This document shows, piece by piece, positions 33,989 through 42,819 of a stretch of DNA of 64,000 nucleotides. Within the stretch, counting starts at the first letter, position 1, and each line of letters opens with the position of its first letter. A program made the translations under genes and the position numbers. This stretch comes from Bacteroidales bacterium. Its GTDB lineage: Bacteria; Bacteroidota; Bacteroidia; Bacteroidales; VadinHA17. Below the pieces are notes generated by a model. That model saw only the letters and a program-made list of their open reading frames with translations. It was not told where the DNA came from and searched no databases. The stretch is taken from positions 1-64,000 of the forward strand of contig JARGFQ010000014.1 of assembly GCA_029210565.1 (NCBI GenBank), read 5' to 3'.

Positions 33989-34815
33989 AACTGACACTCG
34001 GATTCTCACCCTGTCCCAATGACACTTTTATCTTCGAGGCGATGGTCCACGGCAGGATTGACACGGAGGGACTTGACTTCGACTGGTTCCTGGCCGACGT
34101 CGAGGAGCTCAACAGTCGTGCCATGGAGGGCAGCGTTGACATCACCAAGATGAGCTATCATGCCTTTGCCGTGGCAGCTCCCAACTATCTCATACTCGAC
34201 TCGGGCAGCGCTCTCGGACGCGGCAACGGCCCGCTGGTGGTGAGCAAGCGTAGGATATGGCCCGATGAACTGAACGAAGCCCTCATTGCCATACCGGGGG
34301 AAAACACCACCGCCAACCTGCTTTTCAGCATCTTCTGGCCCAAAGCAACACGCAAGAGCGAATACCTCTTCTCCGATATTCCGGAGGCCATCCTCTCGGG
34401 TGAGGCCGACGCTGGCGTGATAATCCATGAGACAAGGTTTACCTACCACGCAATGGGACTGCTCAGGGTGGCCGACACCGGTGAGATGTGGGAGAAGCTG
34501 ACGGGAGGCATGCCATTGCCACTGGGCGGAATAGTGGTCAGCCGCGGCCTCGACACCGCCACTGCAGAGAAGGTCAACAGGTGTGTACGGCGCAGCATTG
34601 AGTTTGCCTTCGCCAATCCCGGTCACTCGGTAGATTTCATTGCAAAGAATGCCCGCGAGACGGAGGCCGCAGTGACAGCTGAACATATCAGGCTTTATGT
34701 CAACAGCTACAGCCTGTCGCTGGGTCAGGAGGGGAGAGAGGCTGTAGAACGACTGCTGGAACTGGCCCGTGAAAGGAAGCTGACAGGATCACTTCCCGAC
34801 AGGATATTTCTCTGA
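33985..34815 (+). CDS. mqnD: 1,4-Dihydroxy-6-naphthoate synthase
   Basis: 276 residues from ATG 33985, which overlaps the mqnB stop by 4 bp. LGFSPCPNDTFIFEAMVHG, VDITKMSYHAF, ALGRGNGPLVVS, IPGENTTANLL and GVIIHETRFTY are typical of the MqnA/MqnD periplasmic-binding-fold enzymes. It opens cyclic dehypoxanthine futalosine to the naphthoate. With mqnB it shows that this organism uses the futalosine route to menaquinone. The frame extends to 33823 but only the part after 33985 is family-like. Confidence 0.95.
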   Translation: MKLTLGFSPCPNDTFIFEAMVHGRIDTEGLDFDWFLADVEELNSRAMEGSVDITKMSYHAFAVAAPNYLILDSGSALGRGNGPLVVSKRRIWPDELNEALIAIPGENTTANLLFSIFWPKATRKSEYLFSDIPEAILSGEADAGVIIHETRFTYHAMGLLRVADTGEMWEKLTGGMPLPLGGIVVSRGLDTATAEKVNRCVRRSIEFAFANPGHSVDFIAKNARETEAAVTAEHIRLYVNSYSLSLGQEGREAVERLLELARERKLTGSLPDRIFL

Positions 34816-34880
34816 TGATTCTTTCCTCTCTGAGCTCTATTTAGTATCTTTACGTAGAAATCTAAATATCCGATCAACTC

Positions 34881-35474
34881 ATGAAATTTGAACTGCCACC
34901 CCTCAGTTACTCTCCGGAAGCCCTCGCCCCTCATCTGAGCCGCGAGACACTTGAGTACCATCATGGCAAGCATCATCTTGCCTATGTCAACAACCTCAAC
35001 AACCTCCTTCCCGGTTCACCGTTTGAGGAGGCTACGCTTGAGACCATGATCCGGAAGGCCGACGGCGGCATCTTTAACAATGCTGCCCAGGTGTGGAACC
35101 ACACATTTTATTTCGCCAGCTTCTCACCGTCGGGGAAGAGAGAGCCCTCAGGCACAGTGGCCAAAGCCATTGAGGCTGAATACGGATCATTTGATGCTTT
35201 CAAAGAGGCTTTCACCAAGGCAGCCACTTCACTCTTCGGGTCGGGATGGGCATGGCTCTGCATGAAGCCCGATGGCAGGCTTACCATCACACAGGAGTCG
35301 AACGCCGGCAACCCCCTGCGGGCAGGACTGGTGCCGCTGATGACATGCGATGTCTGGGAGCATGCATACTATATCGATTACCGGAATAGGAGACCTGATT
35401 ATTTAAGTAATTTCTGGGAGCTGCTCGACTGGAGAGTCATTGGCGAACGGTACGATGAGGCTTTGAAAAAATAG
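34881..35474 (+). CDS. sodB: Superoxide dismutase (Fe/Mn family)
   Basis: 197 residues, near the family length. Metal ligands: His in EYHHGKHHLAYVNNLN, His in QVWNHTFYFASF, and Asp/His in DVWEHAYYIDYRNRRPDYL. The iron/manganese preference cannot be decided by sequence alone, though FNNAAQVWNHTFY and the Gln/His pattern are like FeSOD. It has its own gap with a near-consensus box (TATCTTTA at 34845-34852). Protects the oxygen-sensitive iron enzymes encoded nearby (KorAB, AOR). Confidence 0.93.
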   Translation: MKFELPPLSYSPEALAPHLSRETLEYHHGKHHLAYVNNLNNLLPGSPFEEATLETMIRKADGGIFNNAAQVWNHTFYFASFSPSGKREPSGTVAKAIEAEYGSFDAFKEAFTKAATSLFGSGWAWLCMKPDGRLTITQESNAGNPLRAGLVPLMTCDVWEHAYYIDYRNRRPDYLSNFWELLDWRVIGERYDEALKK

Positions 35475-35507
35475 CTGCCTTATTTTCCCTATCTTTGGCC
35501 AAAATTT

Positions 35508-36086
35508 ATGAATATGAATCTCCGCCAATTAATAGAGAAAACCAGGACAGTAAGACGGTTTGACGAGAGTCATCCGGTATCTGCCGAAACGCTGGCATCA
35601 CTTGTGGACCTGGCAAGACTGTCAGCCTCCGGTGCCAACCGCCAGCCGCTGAAATATATCCTTGTCACGCAGCCGGATCAGCGGGAGCTGGTCTTTCCCT
35701 GCCTCGCATGGGCCGGTTACCTTGCCAACTGGGAGGGACCTGCACAGGGTGAGCGGCCTTCAGCATACATAATAATACTTGGTGACAAGGAGATCTCCGA
35801 TTCTTTCGGTGTCGATCACGGTATAGCCTCGCAGAGTATCATGCTCGGTGCCACCGATGCAGGCCTTGGCGGGTGCATCATCGCCTCGGTGAAGAAAGAG
35901 CGGCTGAGAAATGCCCTGGAGATACCCCGCGACAATGAGATCCTCCTCGTACTGGCCCTCGGCAAGGCAACAGAAGAGGTGGTCCTGGAGACCGCTTCGG
36001 ATAATGACATCAAATACTGGAGAGATGAGAAGGGTATTCATCACGTGCCCAAAAGATCGCTCGACGAGATCATATTGCGCAGGTAG
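35508..36086 (+). CDS. Nitroreductase-family flavoprotein
   Basis: 192 residues. TRTVRRFDESHPVSAETLASLVDLARLSASGANRQP is the FMN-binding nitroreductase start, and GIASQSIMLGATDAGLGGCIIASV the second flavin segment. A redox enzyme of unknown substrate using NAD(P)H. The ATG at 35508 is followed by another two codons later. It sits 33 nt after sodB and ends 6 nt before the next gene's probable start. Confidence 0.9.
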   Translation: MNMNLRQLIEKTRTVRRFDESHPVSAETLASLVDLARLSASGANRQPLKYILVTQPDQRELVFPCLAWAGYLANWEGPAQGERPSAYIIILGDKEISDSFGVDHGIASQSIMLGATDAGLGGCIIASVKKERLRNALEIPRDNEILLVLALGKATEEVVLETASDNDIKYWRDEKGIHHVPKRSLDEIILRR

Positions 36087-36807
36087 GCCGGCATGGCCCC
36101 GGATAATCCCTGTCCTACTCCTTGCCGCCTTCATGACCCGGGGAGCGGCAGCGCAGGATCTGCAGCCCATTCTCTTTCACGGCGTGGTCCTCGATGCCGA
36201 TACCCGTGAGCCGCTGACAGGAGCACATTTTTCAGTTAAGAACAGGAGTGCCGGTGCGGCCGACAGTAGAGGAATGTTTTCATTCTATGCACGTCACAGC
36301 GACACCGTAACATTCACATGCGTCGGTTACCGCTCTTACATGATGAACGTGGCCGATACCCTCAGGGCCAGGGAATATGTTGCGGCAATATGGCTCAGCA
36401 CCGATACTCTTATGATACCCGCGGTAGTGGTCATGCCACGGCTGGGCAATATCAAGGCTGCTATCATGTCTCAGCCGCCGGCAGCAGACCAGGAGCTTAT
36501 CAACGCCTCCAACAACCTGCGGATAGCTGCCTACCAGGGAATCACCAGTACCAGCAGGCAGGTTGACCCGGCCTCCAACTATGAGCTTCTGCGACAACAG
36601 CAGCGTATTGATGTCTACGAGAAGGGCGGCATACCGTCATCCCAGATGGTCTCCCTCAGTCCCTTTACACTGATACCGATGCTATATATCCTGGCCAAAG
36701 GCCCCCCCGAGGATCCGGAACCCCCGAAACCCTATATCTCCGTCCGGGAGCTGGAGAAGCTCCGGACTATGCATGATTCGATTATTTTTAAAGGGCTGGT
36801 CAGGTAG
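36025..36807 (+). CDS. Carboxypeptidase-like regulatory-domain protein with apparent frameshift
   Basis: The open frame as given starts at ATG 36025 inside the nitroreductase gene. The natural start is probably ATG 36093, 6 nt after the nitroreductase stop: with one base fewer in the C4 run at 36097-36100 it would read MARIIPVLLLAAFMTRGAAAQ-like, a perfect signal peptide joined to the existing frame. The mature part has a CarboxypepD_reg-like domain (FHGVVLDADTREPLTGAHFSVK ... TVTFTCVGYRSY), then an unrecognised region and a proline-rich tail (PPEDPEPPKP). Such secreted domains are common in Bacteroidota, near TonB-dependent receptors, but none is adjacent here. The extra base is either real or a sequencing error. 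Confidence 0.6.
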   Translation: MRRVFITCPKDRSTRSYCAGRPAWPRIIPVLLLAAFMTRGAAAQDLQPILFHGVVLDADTREPLTGAHFSVKNRSAGAADSRGMFSFYARHSDTVTFTCVGYRSYMMNVADTLRAREYVAAIWLSTDTLMIPAVVVMPRLGNIKAAIMSQPPAADQELINASNNLRIAAYQGITSTSRQVDPASNYELLRQQQRIDVYEKGGIPSSQMVSLSPFTLIPMLYILAKGPPEDPEPPKPYISVRELEKLRTMHDSIIFKGLVR

Positions 36808-37066
36808 TTGCCAGTCTTCAGTCAGCAGTTTGAGCCGCCGACGAAGGAGGAGGATCAATCCCGACCACGAAGTGCGTCGGGACGGCAGTCTACAGTCCTC
36901 AGTCTACAGTCCTCATCCGGCAGTCTAAATACCTGAATATGAATTAATTCATATTCATAATTCATAATTCTTAATTCCTAATTCCTCCCACTACTGCCTA
37001 CTACCTCTCCCCTGCAATCCGGCTGCTCCCTTCCCGACGTATTGTGTCGGGATTAACGCTCGCCCC
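36808..37066. repeat. Mosaic intergenic repeat
   Basis: Same family as 5508-5719. It contains the 66-bp unit (36823-36888), CAGTCYACAGTCCTCAGTC tracts, AATTCATAATTCTTAATTC units and a second palindrome at 37032-37052 (TCCCGAC with GTCGGGA, 7-bp arms). It lies between convergent genes. Confidence 0.75.
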
Positions 37067-37067
37067 T

Positions 37068-37979
37068 CTATCCTTTATAAAAGAGAGCCTTGATAATATG
37101 CTTGGCCATCTTCGGGTTCTCCTTCAGCCTCCTTGTTGAGTAGCCGAACCATTTTGTTCCGAAGGGAACATAGACCCTCATCCGGTGACCGGCATCAATG
37201 ATGCTCTTACGCAGCTTCGGTGTGACACCGTAGAGCATCTGGAACTCGTACATGTTTTTCGGTACTTTATATTTTTTGATGAGCTCGTAAGCACCATCTA
37301 TCAAAGGCCTGTCGTGGGTTGCAATGCCGACATAAACCCTGTTTTTGAACAGCAGCTCCAGATCCCTGAGATAGTGCATGTTAACCTCCTCATACTTCTT
37401 GTATGCTATCTCCTCCGGCTCCACATATATCCCCTTGCATAGCCTGAAGTTAGTCGGTATCTCAGGGGTGTTCATGTCAAGCATCTTCTCCAGGTCACTG
37501 TATGTCCTTCTCATGTAAGCCTGTACCACTAGCCCGACGTTCGCGGGGAACTCGGCATGAAGCCTGCGGTAGAGTTCAATTTCAGGATCGGTACAGGGCG
37601 AATCCTCCATGTCTACCCTGCAGAAGTTATTGTATGAGGCCGCCTTCACCACTATCTCGCGCATCAGCCTGTAGCATGCCTCCTTGTCTATCAGCAGGCC
37701 AAAGCTTGTGGGCTTGAGCGAATAGTTGCCGTCTATGCCCTGTCTCTCCGTCTCATCGATGAGATCGAGATACTCCTGCTTGTTGGCCTCGGCCTCATCG
37801 AGCGACTCTATGAATTCACCAAGAACATCGAGGGTAACCATCATACCCTGTTCGTTGAGCTCCTTTGAGACACGCATCGCATCGGACATCTTCTCCCCTG
37901 AGATATAGGCGCGTGAAAATATCCAGATGAACTTCTTCGGGAAGTACGGCAGTATGGCTGCAATGAATTTATTGAACAT
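37068..37979 (-). CDS. Proline dehydrogenase family protein
   Basis: 303 residues. TIM-barrel FAD enzyme of the PRODH type: residues such as LKPTSFGLLID, FCRVDMEDS, VGLVVQAYMRRTYSD, RLCKGIYVEPEEIA, and the C-terminal RVYVPFGTKWFGYSTRRLKENP, which matches the family signature for substrate binding. It oxidises proline to pyrroline-5-carboxylate. It is a monofunctional PutA-part-only form; no P5C dehydrogenase gene is next to it. Confidence 0.88.
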   Translation of the reverse strand: MFNKFIAAILPYFPKKFIWIFSRAYISGEKMSDAMRVSKELNEQGMMVTLDVLGEFIESLDEAEANKQEYLDLIDETERQGIDGNYSLKPTSFGLLIDKEACYRLMREIVVKAASYNNFCRVDMEDSPCTDPEIELYRRLHAEFPANVGLVVQAYMRRTYSDLEKMLDMNTPEIPTNFRLCKGIYVEPEEIAYKKYEEVNMHYLRDLELLFKNRVYVGIATHDRPLIDGAYELIKKYKVPKNMYEFQMLYGVTPKLRKSIIDAGHRMRVYVPFGTKWFGYSTRRLKENPKMAKHIIKALFYKG

Positions 37980-38154
37980 CTTAATGATTTTAGATTAAAA
38001 ACATTTTCAAAGATATCAGCGAATAAGTTTTCTATTAATGACGTTTATCATCAGTTGGGTGTGTTTATGACATTTTTTTCATCGGGATAAAAAAAGAATT
38101 CAAGGCAGTGCAACCCTTCAACAGCAAAATCTGTCTGATCAGTGTATCCGGCCT
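37980..38154. other. Intergenic A/T-rich region
   Basis: 175 bases upstream of proline dehydrogenase with no gene. It contains the leftward promoter region but no exact TAnnTTTG box that I could find. It leads into the ECF sigma relic at 38155. Confidence 0.4.
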
Positions 38155-38340
38155 ATGATGAGTGAACAGCACATCATTGAGGGCAGTCTCAGGCATAGCA
38201 GGAAGGCACAGCAGATGCTCTGGAAAAATTATTCCGGGCACCATCCGGGTGTCTGCATGTGCTATGATGCCGACAGACTTGAGACTGAAGACAGGCAGGG
38301 TGAACCGGGAAACTATGATATCACCCTGTTAAGTTATTGA
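38155..38340 (+). pseudogene. Relic of an ECF sigma factor (region 2)
   Basis: A 61-residue frame whose first 45 residues resemble the start of an ECF sigma factor: IIEGSLRHSRKAQQMLWKNYS matches the region 2 pattern (IIEGCLKGDRKAQ.. type), then VCMCYDADRLETED corresponds to the GVCLRYAGDRDEAED type. The protein then loses similarity and stops. Region 4 is absent, and no downstream regulator gene remains. I see it as a decayed fragment. Confidence 0.55.
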
Positions 38341-38457
38341 TGTTTACATTCTTGTCGGTATAAGGTACTCTCCTGCATGCCGGCACGATTGATGGTTGAT
38401 GTTATTTAATGCAACCTTCCTTGAGTTCAGCCGTATAATTTTCTAATTTGTTATACG

Positions 38458-39483
38458 TTGTATACTATAAAAGAATCAGGGTTGCCAGCGAAAACTAAAT
38501 ATCTGATCAGTATATTTTTACTGCTGTCTGTTTTTTCTTCGGGTCAAGACCCCCAGTTTTCACAGTTCTATGCCAATCAGCTTTACCTGTCGCCCTCTTT
38601 TGCCGGTGCAACGGAAGATTACCGTCTCTCGCTGAACTGGCGCAACCAGTGGCCCTCAATACCGGGGGTGTTCCATACCTACAGCGTTTCATTCGACAAG
38701 GCGATTCCAAACTTCAACTCGGGCGTGGGTATTCTTGCAACCTATGACGTGGCAGGCTCGGGAGACCTGAGCACCACCAACATAGGGCTGCTTTATTCCT
38801 ATGACATACAGATTAACAATGACTGGCATATAAGGCCGGGGGTGAACTTCAAGTTTACGTATCTGGGGCTGGATCTTACCAAACTGGTATGGAACAGCCA
38901 GATAACTACCGGAGGTACCCTGCCGCCCATCACCCCGCCGCCCTTTGATAATGTGGCGGATATAGATTTTACCGCATCGGCACTGGCATACAATGAAAAG
39001 ATATGGGCAGGATTTACCGTTGACCACCTGCTGCGGCCCCGGACATCATTCTGGGGCGACAATACATCCATTCCGATCAAGGTCGATCTCTTCGGGGGTT
39101 TCCAGATCATCAGCCGGGGAAGGCTGAAGAAAAAGCTTGAAGAGGTTCTTTCGGTGGCAGCAAACGTGATGTTTCAGGGAGACTTCTTCCAGTCAGACAT
39201 AGGATTCTATTACTATAAGAATCCGCTGGTGTTCGGCGTCTGGTACAGGGGTATCCCCTTTGCCTCAACAAGTGATGTCTCGGCCCAGGCCGGAGATGCA
39301 ATCATCGGGATGATAGGTATCAAGACCGACCAGCTGAACATAGGCCTCAGCTACGACTTTACCATCTCAAACCTGATAACTGCCTCAGGCGGGGCATACG
39401 AGATATCTCTCATCTATGCGTTTACCTCTTCGCAGATCAAACGCGGCCAGAAGATTCACGCCATACCCTGCCCCGAGTTCTGA
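38458..39483 (+). CDS. PorP/SprF-family type IX secretion-associated membrane protein
   Basis: 341 residues from TTG 38458; a TTG at 38482 gives a cleaner signal peptide and a better distance from the TAATTTG box at 38444-38450. Both lack an ATG. The signal ends near SSGQ, then DPQFSQFYANQLYLSPSFAGAT, the family hallmark, and 12-14 amphipathic strands (e.g. LNWRNQWPSIPG, YEISLIYAFTSS). PorP/SprF proteins associate with the T9SS and the attachment of secreted proteins. It stands alone, unlike porP in the porPKLMN operon, so it is a paralogue with a specialised partner, possibly lost. Confidence 0.88.
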   Translation: MYTIKESGLPAKTKYLISIFLLLSVFSSGQDPQFSQFYANQLYLSPSFAGATEDYRLSLNWRNQWPSIPGVFHTYSVSFDKAIPNFNSGVGILATYDVAGSGDLSTTNIGLLYSYDIQINNDWHIRPGVNFKFTYLGLDLTKLVWNSQITTGGTLPPITPPPFDNVADIDFTASALAYNEKIWAGFTVDHLLRPRTSFWGDNTSIPIKVDLFGGFQIISRGRLKKKLEEVLSVAANVMFQGDFFQSDIGFYYYKNPLVFGVWYRGIPFASTSDVSAQAGDAIIGMIGIKTDQLNIGLSYDFTISNLITASGGAYEISLIYAFTSSQIKRGQKIHAIPCPEF

Positions 39484-39713
39484 TTTTCGATTTCACTTTG
39501 GACTATCACCTTCCGCCAGCGGAAAGAGAATTTTTGAACCTGATCCATCAGGATCGGCACCAACTGCGGACTGTTTTTAGCCGCCGAAGCCTTGGCGCAG
39601 GTGGCTGATTGCTGACTGAGTGGACGGTATTTCATCACCTCCTCCGTAGGAGCCTCAGACCGCTACCGGTCATTCACGAATTCTCTGTGGCGGGTTCATA
39701 TTTAAAATTTGTG
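39484..39713. repeat. Mosaic intergenic repeat fragments
   Basis: After the PorP-like gene: CGATTTCACTTTGG, a GCCGCCGAAGCCTTGGCGCAGGTGGC unit, CTGATTGCTGACTGAG and ACCTCCTCCGTAGGAGC, all pieces of the family seen at 5508-5719 and 53500-53641. No gene. Confidence 0.5.
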
Positions 39714-39721
39714 TATGTTTG
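39714..39721 (+). promoter_or_regulatory. -7 promoter box for the OmpH-like lipoprotein gene
   Basis: TATGTTTG, an exact TAnnTTTG, 36 nt before the ATG at 39758. It supports the choice of that start over the TTG/ATG at 39719. Confidence 0.5.
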
Positions 39722-39757
39722 TGCAACAATTTGTTGAACCGTAACTTAATTCCAGAA

Positions 39758-40360
39758 ATGAAGAAAATATCTGTTGTAAAGAACATCCTGACAATATCGG
39801 CCCTGGCTGTCGCCGTAATCTTTGCTGCGCCCGGCTGCGGAAATACTCCGACTGAATCTACTGATGGCGAATTAGTTAAGCAAACCAGCGGTATTGCATT
39901 CGTCGAACTCGACACCGTTATCGCCCGCTTCGATATGGCAAAGGACAAATCGACTGAATTGGAGGAGAAAACCAGAAGTTCAGAGGCAGAACTGACATCC
40001 AAGTCACAGGCCTTCGACCGTGATGTCAGGGACTATCAGAATAAGGCACAGAAGGGACTCATCACCAGGGCCACTGCTGCCGAGATGGAACAGACGCTCG
40101 CACAGCAGCAGCAGAACCTGGTTGCCCTTCGCGACGAGATGGCCTATAACCTCAATGAAGAGGGCATGGTAGCCCAGAGGCAGGTGCTTGAGTATATCAA
40201 TCAGTACCTTGCTGAGTTCAACGCTGATCACGGTTATCAGTATATCCTCGCCAAGCAGTTTCCCGGCCCCATTCTCTACAGTGATTCCACAATGGATATC
40301 ACCGAGGCGGTGGTTGAAGGGCTGAACAAGAAATACAACGCAGAAAAAGAGAAGAAATAG
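39758..40360 (+). CDS. OmpH/Skp-like lipoprotein
   Basis: 200 residues from ATG 39758. A lipoprotein signal with lipobox APGC, then a Thr/Ser-rich linker and FVELDTVIARFDMAKD followed by a long helical hairpin (about 60-150) with many Gln/Glu, and the GYQYILAKQFPGPILYSDSTMDITEAVVEGLN end domain. It has the OmpH/Skp fold but is lipid-anchored, unlike the two soluble copies at 22664 and 23218. The role is probably periplasmic holding of client proteins. Confidence 0.88.
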   Translation: MKKISVVKNILTISALAVAVIFAAPGCGNTPTESTDGELVKQTSGIAFVELDTVIARFDMAKDKSTELEEKTRSSEAELTSKSQAFDRDVRDYQNKAQKGLITRATAAEMEQTLAQQQQNLVALRDEMAYNLNEEGMVAQRQVLEYINQYLAEFNADHGYQYILAKQFPGPILYSDSTMDITEAVVEGLNKKYNAEKEKK

Positions 40361-40362
40361 TC

Positions 40363-40779
40363 TCAGTTGCGTGACGACTCCGGAGCCCGCCTTTCAGCGG
40401 GCTTCTTCATTTTCGGCTCCTTGCCTTCGCGCCTGATCCTGCGCTCCTCCACGGGAGTGACGATGATGAAGAGATCCTCATCGGGCTTCTTCATCCGGTA
40501 CTGCTCACGGGCGTACTTTTCAAGGTTCTCATCGCTGGTGCGAAGCTCATTCAGCTTCCTGCGGTCCTCCTCGATGCGGCTCATGTAATACTCCTTCTCC
40601 CTCTCCAGGCGGTTGAGGGTACGGATCTCCCGCACACGCGATATCAGGTTGTTAGGATCAAGCAGGACAATCCACAGCAGGAACAGCAGGATGGTAAGCA
40701 CATACCTGTTCCTCATCCAGGCGGGCAGCCTGTCACGCAGGCCTGCCAGTGAAAACCGATGCCAGAAATCCGACTTCAA
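40363..40779 (-). CDS. DivIC/FtsB-like septum formation protein
   Basis: 138 residues. A single membrane helix at about 24-44 (RYVLTILLFLLWIVLLDP), then a leucine-zipper coiled coil (RLEREKEYYMSRIEEDRRKLNELRTS), and YAREQYRMKKPDEDLFIIV, the FtsB/DivIC signature. Arg/Lys-rich tail. It helps link FtsL/FtsQ-type division proteins. It converges with the OmpH-like lipoprotein gene (2-nt gap). Confidence 0.88.
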   Translation of the reverse strand: MKSDFWHRFSLAGLRDRLPAWMRNRYVLTILLFLLWIVLLDPNNLISRVREIRTLNRLEREKEYYMSRIEEDRRKLNELRTSDENLEKYAREQYRMKKPDEDLFIIVTPVEERRIRREGKEPKMKKPAERRAPESSRN

Positions 40780-40809
40780 TTACTTATCCGGAATTTGTAG
40801 TACATGCAA

Positions 40810-41013
40810 TCATCCGCCGCTCATGAGATAAATCACCTTCACATCGTCGCCGTCATGTATCACCTCACCGCCGTAGCTGTCACGGCTGATCAGCCGGCCG
40901 TTGATCTTTACCGTCCTCATCCTGAACGTATACCTCTTCAGCTCCAGCAGTCTCTCCACTGTGATGCTCTCACCCTCAAGAGTCATAGGCTCATTGTTCA
41001 GGATTATCTTCAT
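40810..41013 (-). CDS. ThiS/MoaD-like sulfur carrier, C-terminal Gly-Gly
   Basis: 67 residues, beta-grasp (ubiquitin-like) fold: MKIILNNEPMTLEGE, VERLLELKRY, TVKINGRLISRD, EVIHDGDDVKVIYLMSGG. The C-terminal GG is the thiocarboxylation site. ThiS serves thiazole and MoaD serves molybdopterin synthesis; small carriers of this kind are also found near aldehyde ferredoxin oxidoreductase genes. Here the AOR gene is 1.9 kb away on the other strand, separated by an intron. No thiazole or Moa genes are visible, so a role in the tungsten pterin of AOR is likely but unproven. Confidence 0.8.
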   Translation of the reverse strand: MKIILNNEPMTLEGESITVERLLELKRYTFRMRTVKINGRLISRDSYGGEVIHDGDDVKVIYLMSGG

Positions 41014-41121
41014 CCATGCAAAGTTATCATTTCAGTCCGGAATCGAAAATCATAATCGGCAGTTGGCGGTCTTCAGCCTTCAGTCGGCAATTGTAGTTAG
41101 GCTGTAGGCCTTATAGTATTG
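41014..41121. repeat. Mosaic repeat fragment upstream of intron
   Basis: Contains GTCCGGAATCGAAAATCATAATCGGCAGTTGGCGGTCTTCAGCC..., the CAGTCGGCAG-type module of the dispersed repeat family. The intron begins right after it at 41122. Confidence 0.5.
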
Positions 41122-41498
41122 GTGTGCCGGGCATGTATTAAATCTTAAGGGTGAGGGGAATTAACCCCAAGTCCCAAGGGAGCCGTAATGACCGGAATCT
41201 CATAGCCGAGAGCAAGGGTGCCCCGGGTGACCGGGGATATGAAGGAAGCTTAAGGCGAACTATTGTTCTGACGAACAGAAACCGGATATAAGGCTTGTCT
41301 CACCGGGTAACTGGCCCATGGACCGGGGAGCCCGATAGTCATTCGGAGGTGAGGGGGGTAAATCCGGCAGGACAACAGGAATGAATTACTACTTACCCCG
41401 GGAGGTCTTTACGAGTTCCGTGGGATCGGATAGGAGTGCTGGTAACGGCATGACGAAAAGCGTAAAGGAGTCATCAGCGGACCCTGACAGAAAACTTA

Positions 41499-42737
41499 AT
41501 GGAAAGGATTGTTGATTATGGAAACTTAAAGAGAGCGTATGAGAGAGTAAAGGAGAATGGCGGCAGCAGCGGAACAGACGGTATGGAAGTTGAAGAACTC
41601 CGCGAATGGCTGGGGGAAAATATCAATGCCCTTCGGACGGCACTGCTATGTGAGCAATACAAGGTAGAGCCGGTATGTATGGTAGAGATCCCGAAGCCTG
41701 GTGGAGGGAAGAGGGTCCTTGGCATCCCTACGGTCAGGGACCGGATGATCCAACAAGCCATCCAACAGGAGCTGAGCTGCTATTATGATCCTTTGTTCAG
41801 TGAGAGCAGCTACGGGTTCAGACCGGGGCGGAGTGCGCATCAGGCTATACTCCGCGCCGCAGAATACGTCAAGGAAGGTAAGGAGTGGGTGGTGGATATA
41901 GATCTGGAGAAGTTTTTCGACAAGATCAACCACGACCGACTTATGCAGAGGCTCAGTAAAGGGATAGGAGACAAAAGGCTCCTGCGACTGATCCGTGCAT
42001 ACCTTCAATCCGGAATGATGCACGATGGTCTGGTATAACAGCGCGCGGCCGGGACTCCTCAGGGAGGTCCCTTCTCACCACTCTTGTCCAACATTGTTCT
42101 TGATGAACTGGATAAGGATCTGGAGAGGAGGGGACACAGCTTCTGCCGCTATGCGGACGACTGTAATATCTATGTTGGAAGCAGGAAAGCAGGGGAAAGG
42201 GTGATGAGTACAACTATAGACTTCATAGAGAAGAAACTAAAGTTGAAAGTCAACCGCGAGAAGAGCGGCGTAAGGCACTGTTCAGACGTCAAGTTCCTTG
42301 GGTATACCATTATGCCGGAAGGCGGGATAAGGGCATCAGATAAAGCCATAGACCGCCTGAGGGACAAGATACGGGAAATTACCCGCAGGAACCGGGGGGT
42401 GAGGTTGGAAGAGGTCATTAAGGAGTTGAACATAGTCATTAACGGATGGGCTAATTACTATAGACTATCCAATACATGGCTCAAGAACTTCAAAGAACTC
42501 GATGGTTGGATAAGGAGGAAAGTCAGATGCTACCTCCTTAAGCAATGCGGCAGGCGGTATACTATCTTTAAGTTCCTTCGAAGCCTTGATATCCCGGAGC
42601 AAACCAGTTGGAATGCGATCATGTACTCTCAGGGATGGTGGCAGTTGTCAAATAAAAAGGCTGTGTGCCATGCAATGAATCTTAGGTGGTTCGCCCAACA
42701 TGGGCTACAATCCCTATCTTTGAAGTTGAATGTTTAA
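41499..42737 (+). pseudogene. ltrA: Intron RT/maturase with one internal stop
   Basis: 412 residues of continuous similarity but with one in-frame TAA at 42036-42038. Before it: GIPTVRDRMIQQAIQQELS, YGFRPGRSAHQA, WVVDIDLEKFFDKINHDRL. After it: GTPQGGPFSPLLSNIVLDEL, the active site CRYADDCNIYVGS, the thumb (KVKFLGYTI) and the maturase domain (GWANYYRLSNTWLKNFKELD). Both parts are in the same frame (start ATG 41499). All catalytic Asp residues are present, so a single base change could restore the protein. The stop could also be a read error. Confidence 0.85.
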
Positions 42738-42746
42738 TTGATAATA

Positions 42747-42819
42747 GAAACCGCCGTGGTACGATTGAGTATGCCCGGTGGTGTGGGGGGACTGCGGCGC
42801 GAGCCGCATCCTACCCGAT
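42747..42819 (+). other. Intron domains V and VI
   Basis: Hairpins at about 42747-42790 (domain V) and 42791-42811 (GCGGC/GCCGC, domain VI), followed by the terminal CCTACCCGAT. This marks the 3' splice site at about 42819. Confidence 0.7.

Larger units (their letters stand above)
41122..42819 (+). mobile_element. Complete group II intron (about 1.7 kb) between ThiS-like and AOR genes
   Basis: The 5' end matches the GTGYG consensus (GTGTGCCGGGCATG at 41122). A structured 5' RNA of about 380 nt precedes the RT gene. Domain V-like (about 42747-42790: GAAACCGCCGTGGTACG ... GCCCGGTGGTG) and domain VI-like (about 42791-42811: ACTGCGGC with GCCGCA) hairpins follow the RT frame. The 3' end is CCTACCCGAT at about 42819, the same ending as the intron at the window start. 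It split the divergent promoter region of the ThiS-like and AOR genes. Confidence 0.85.
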
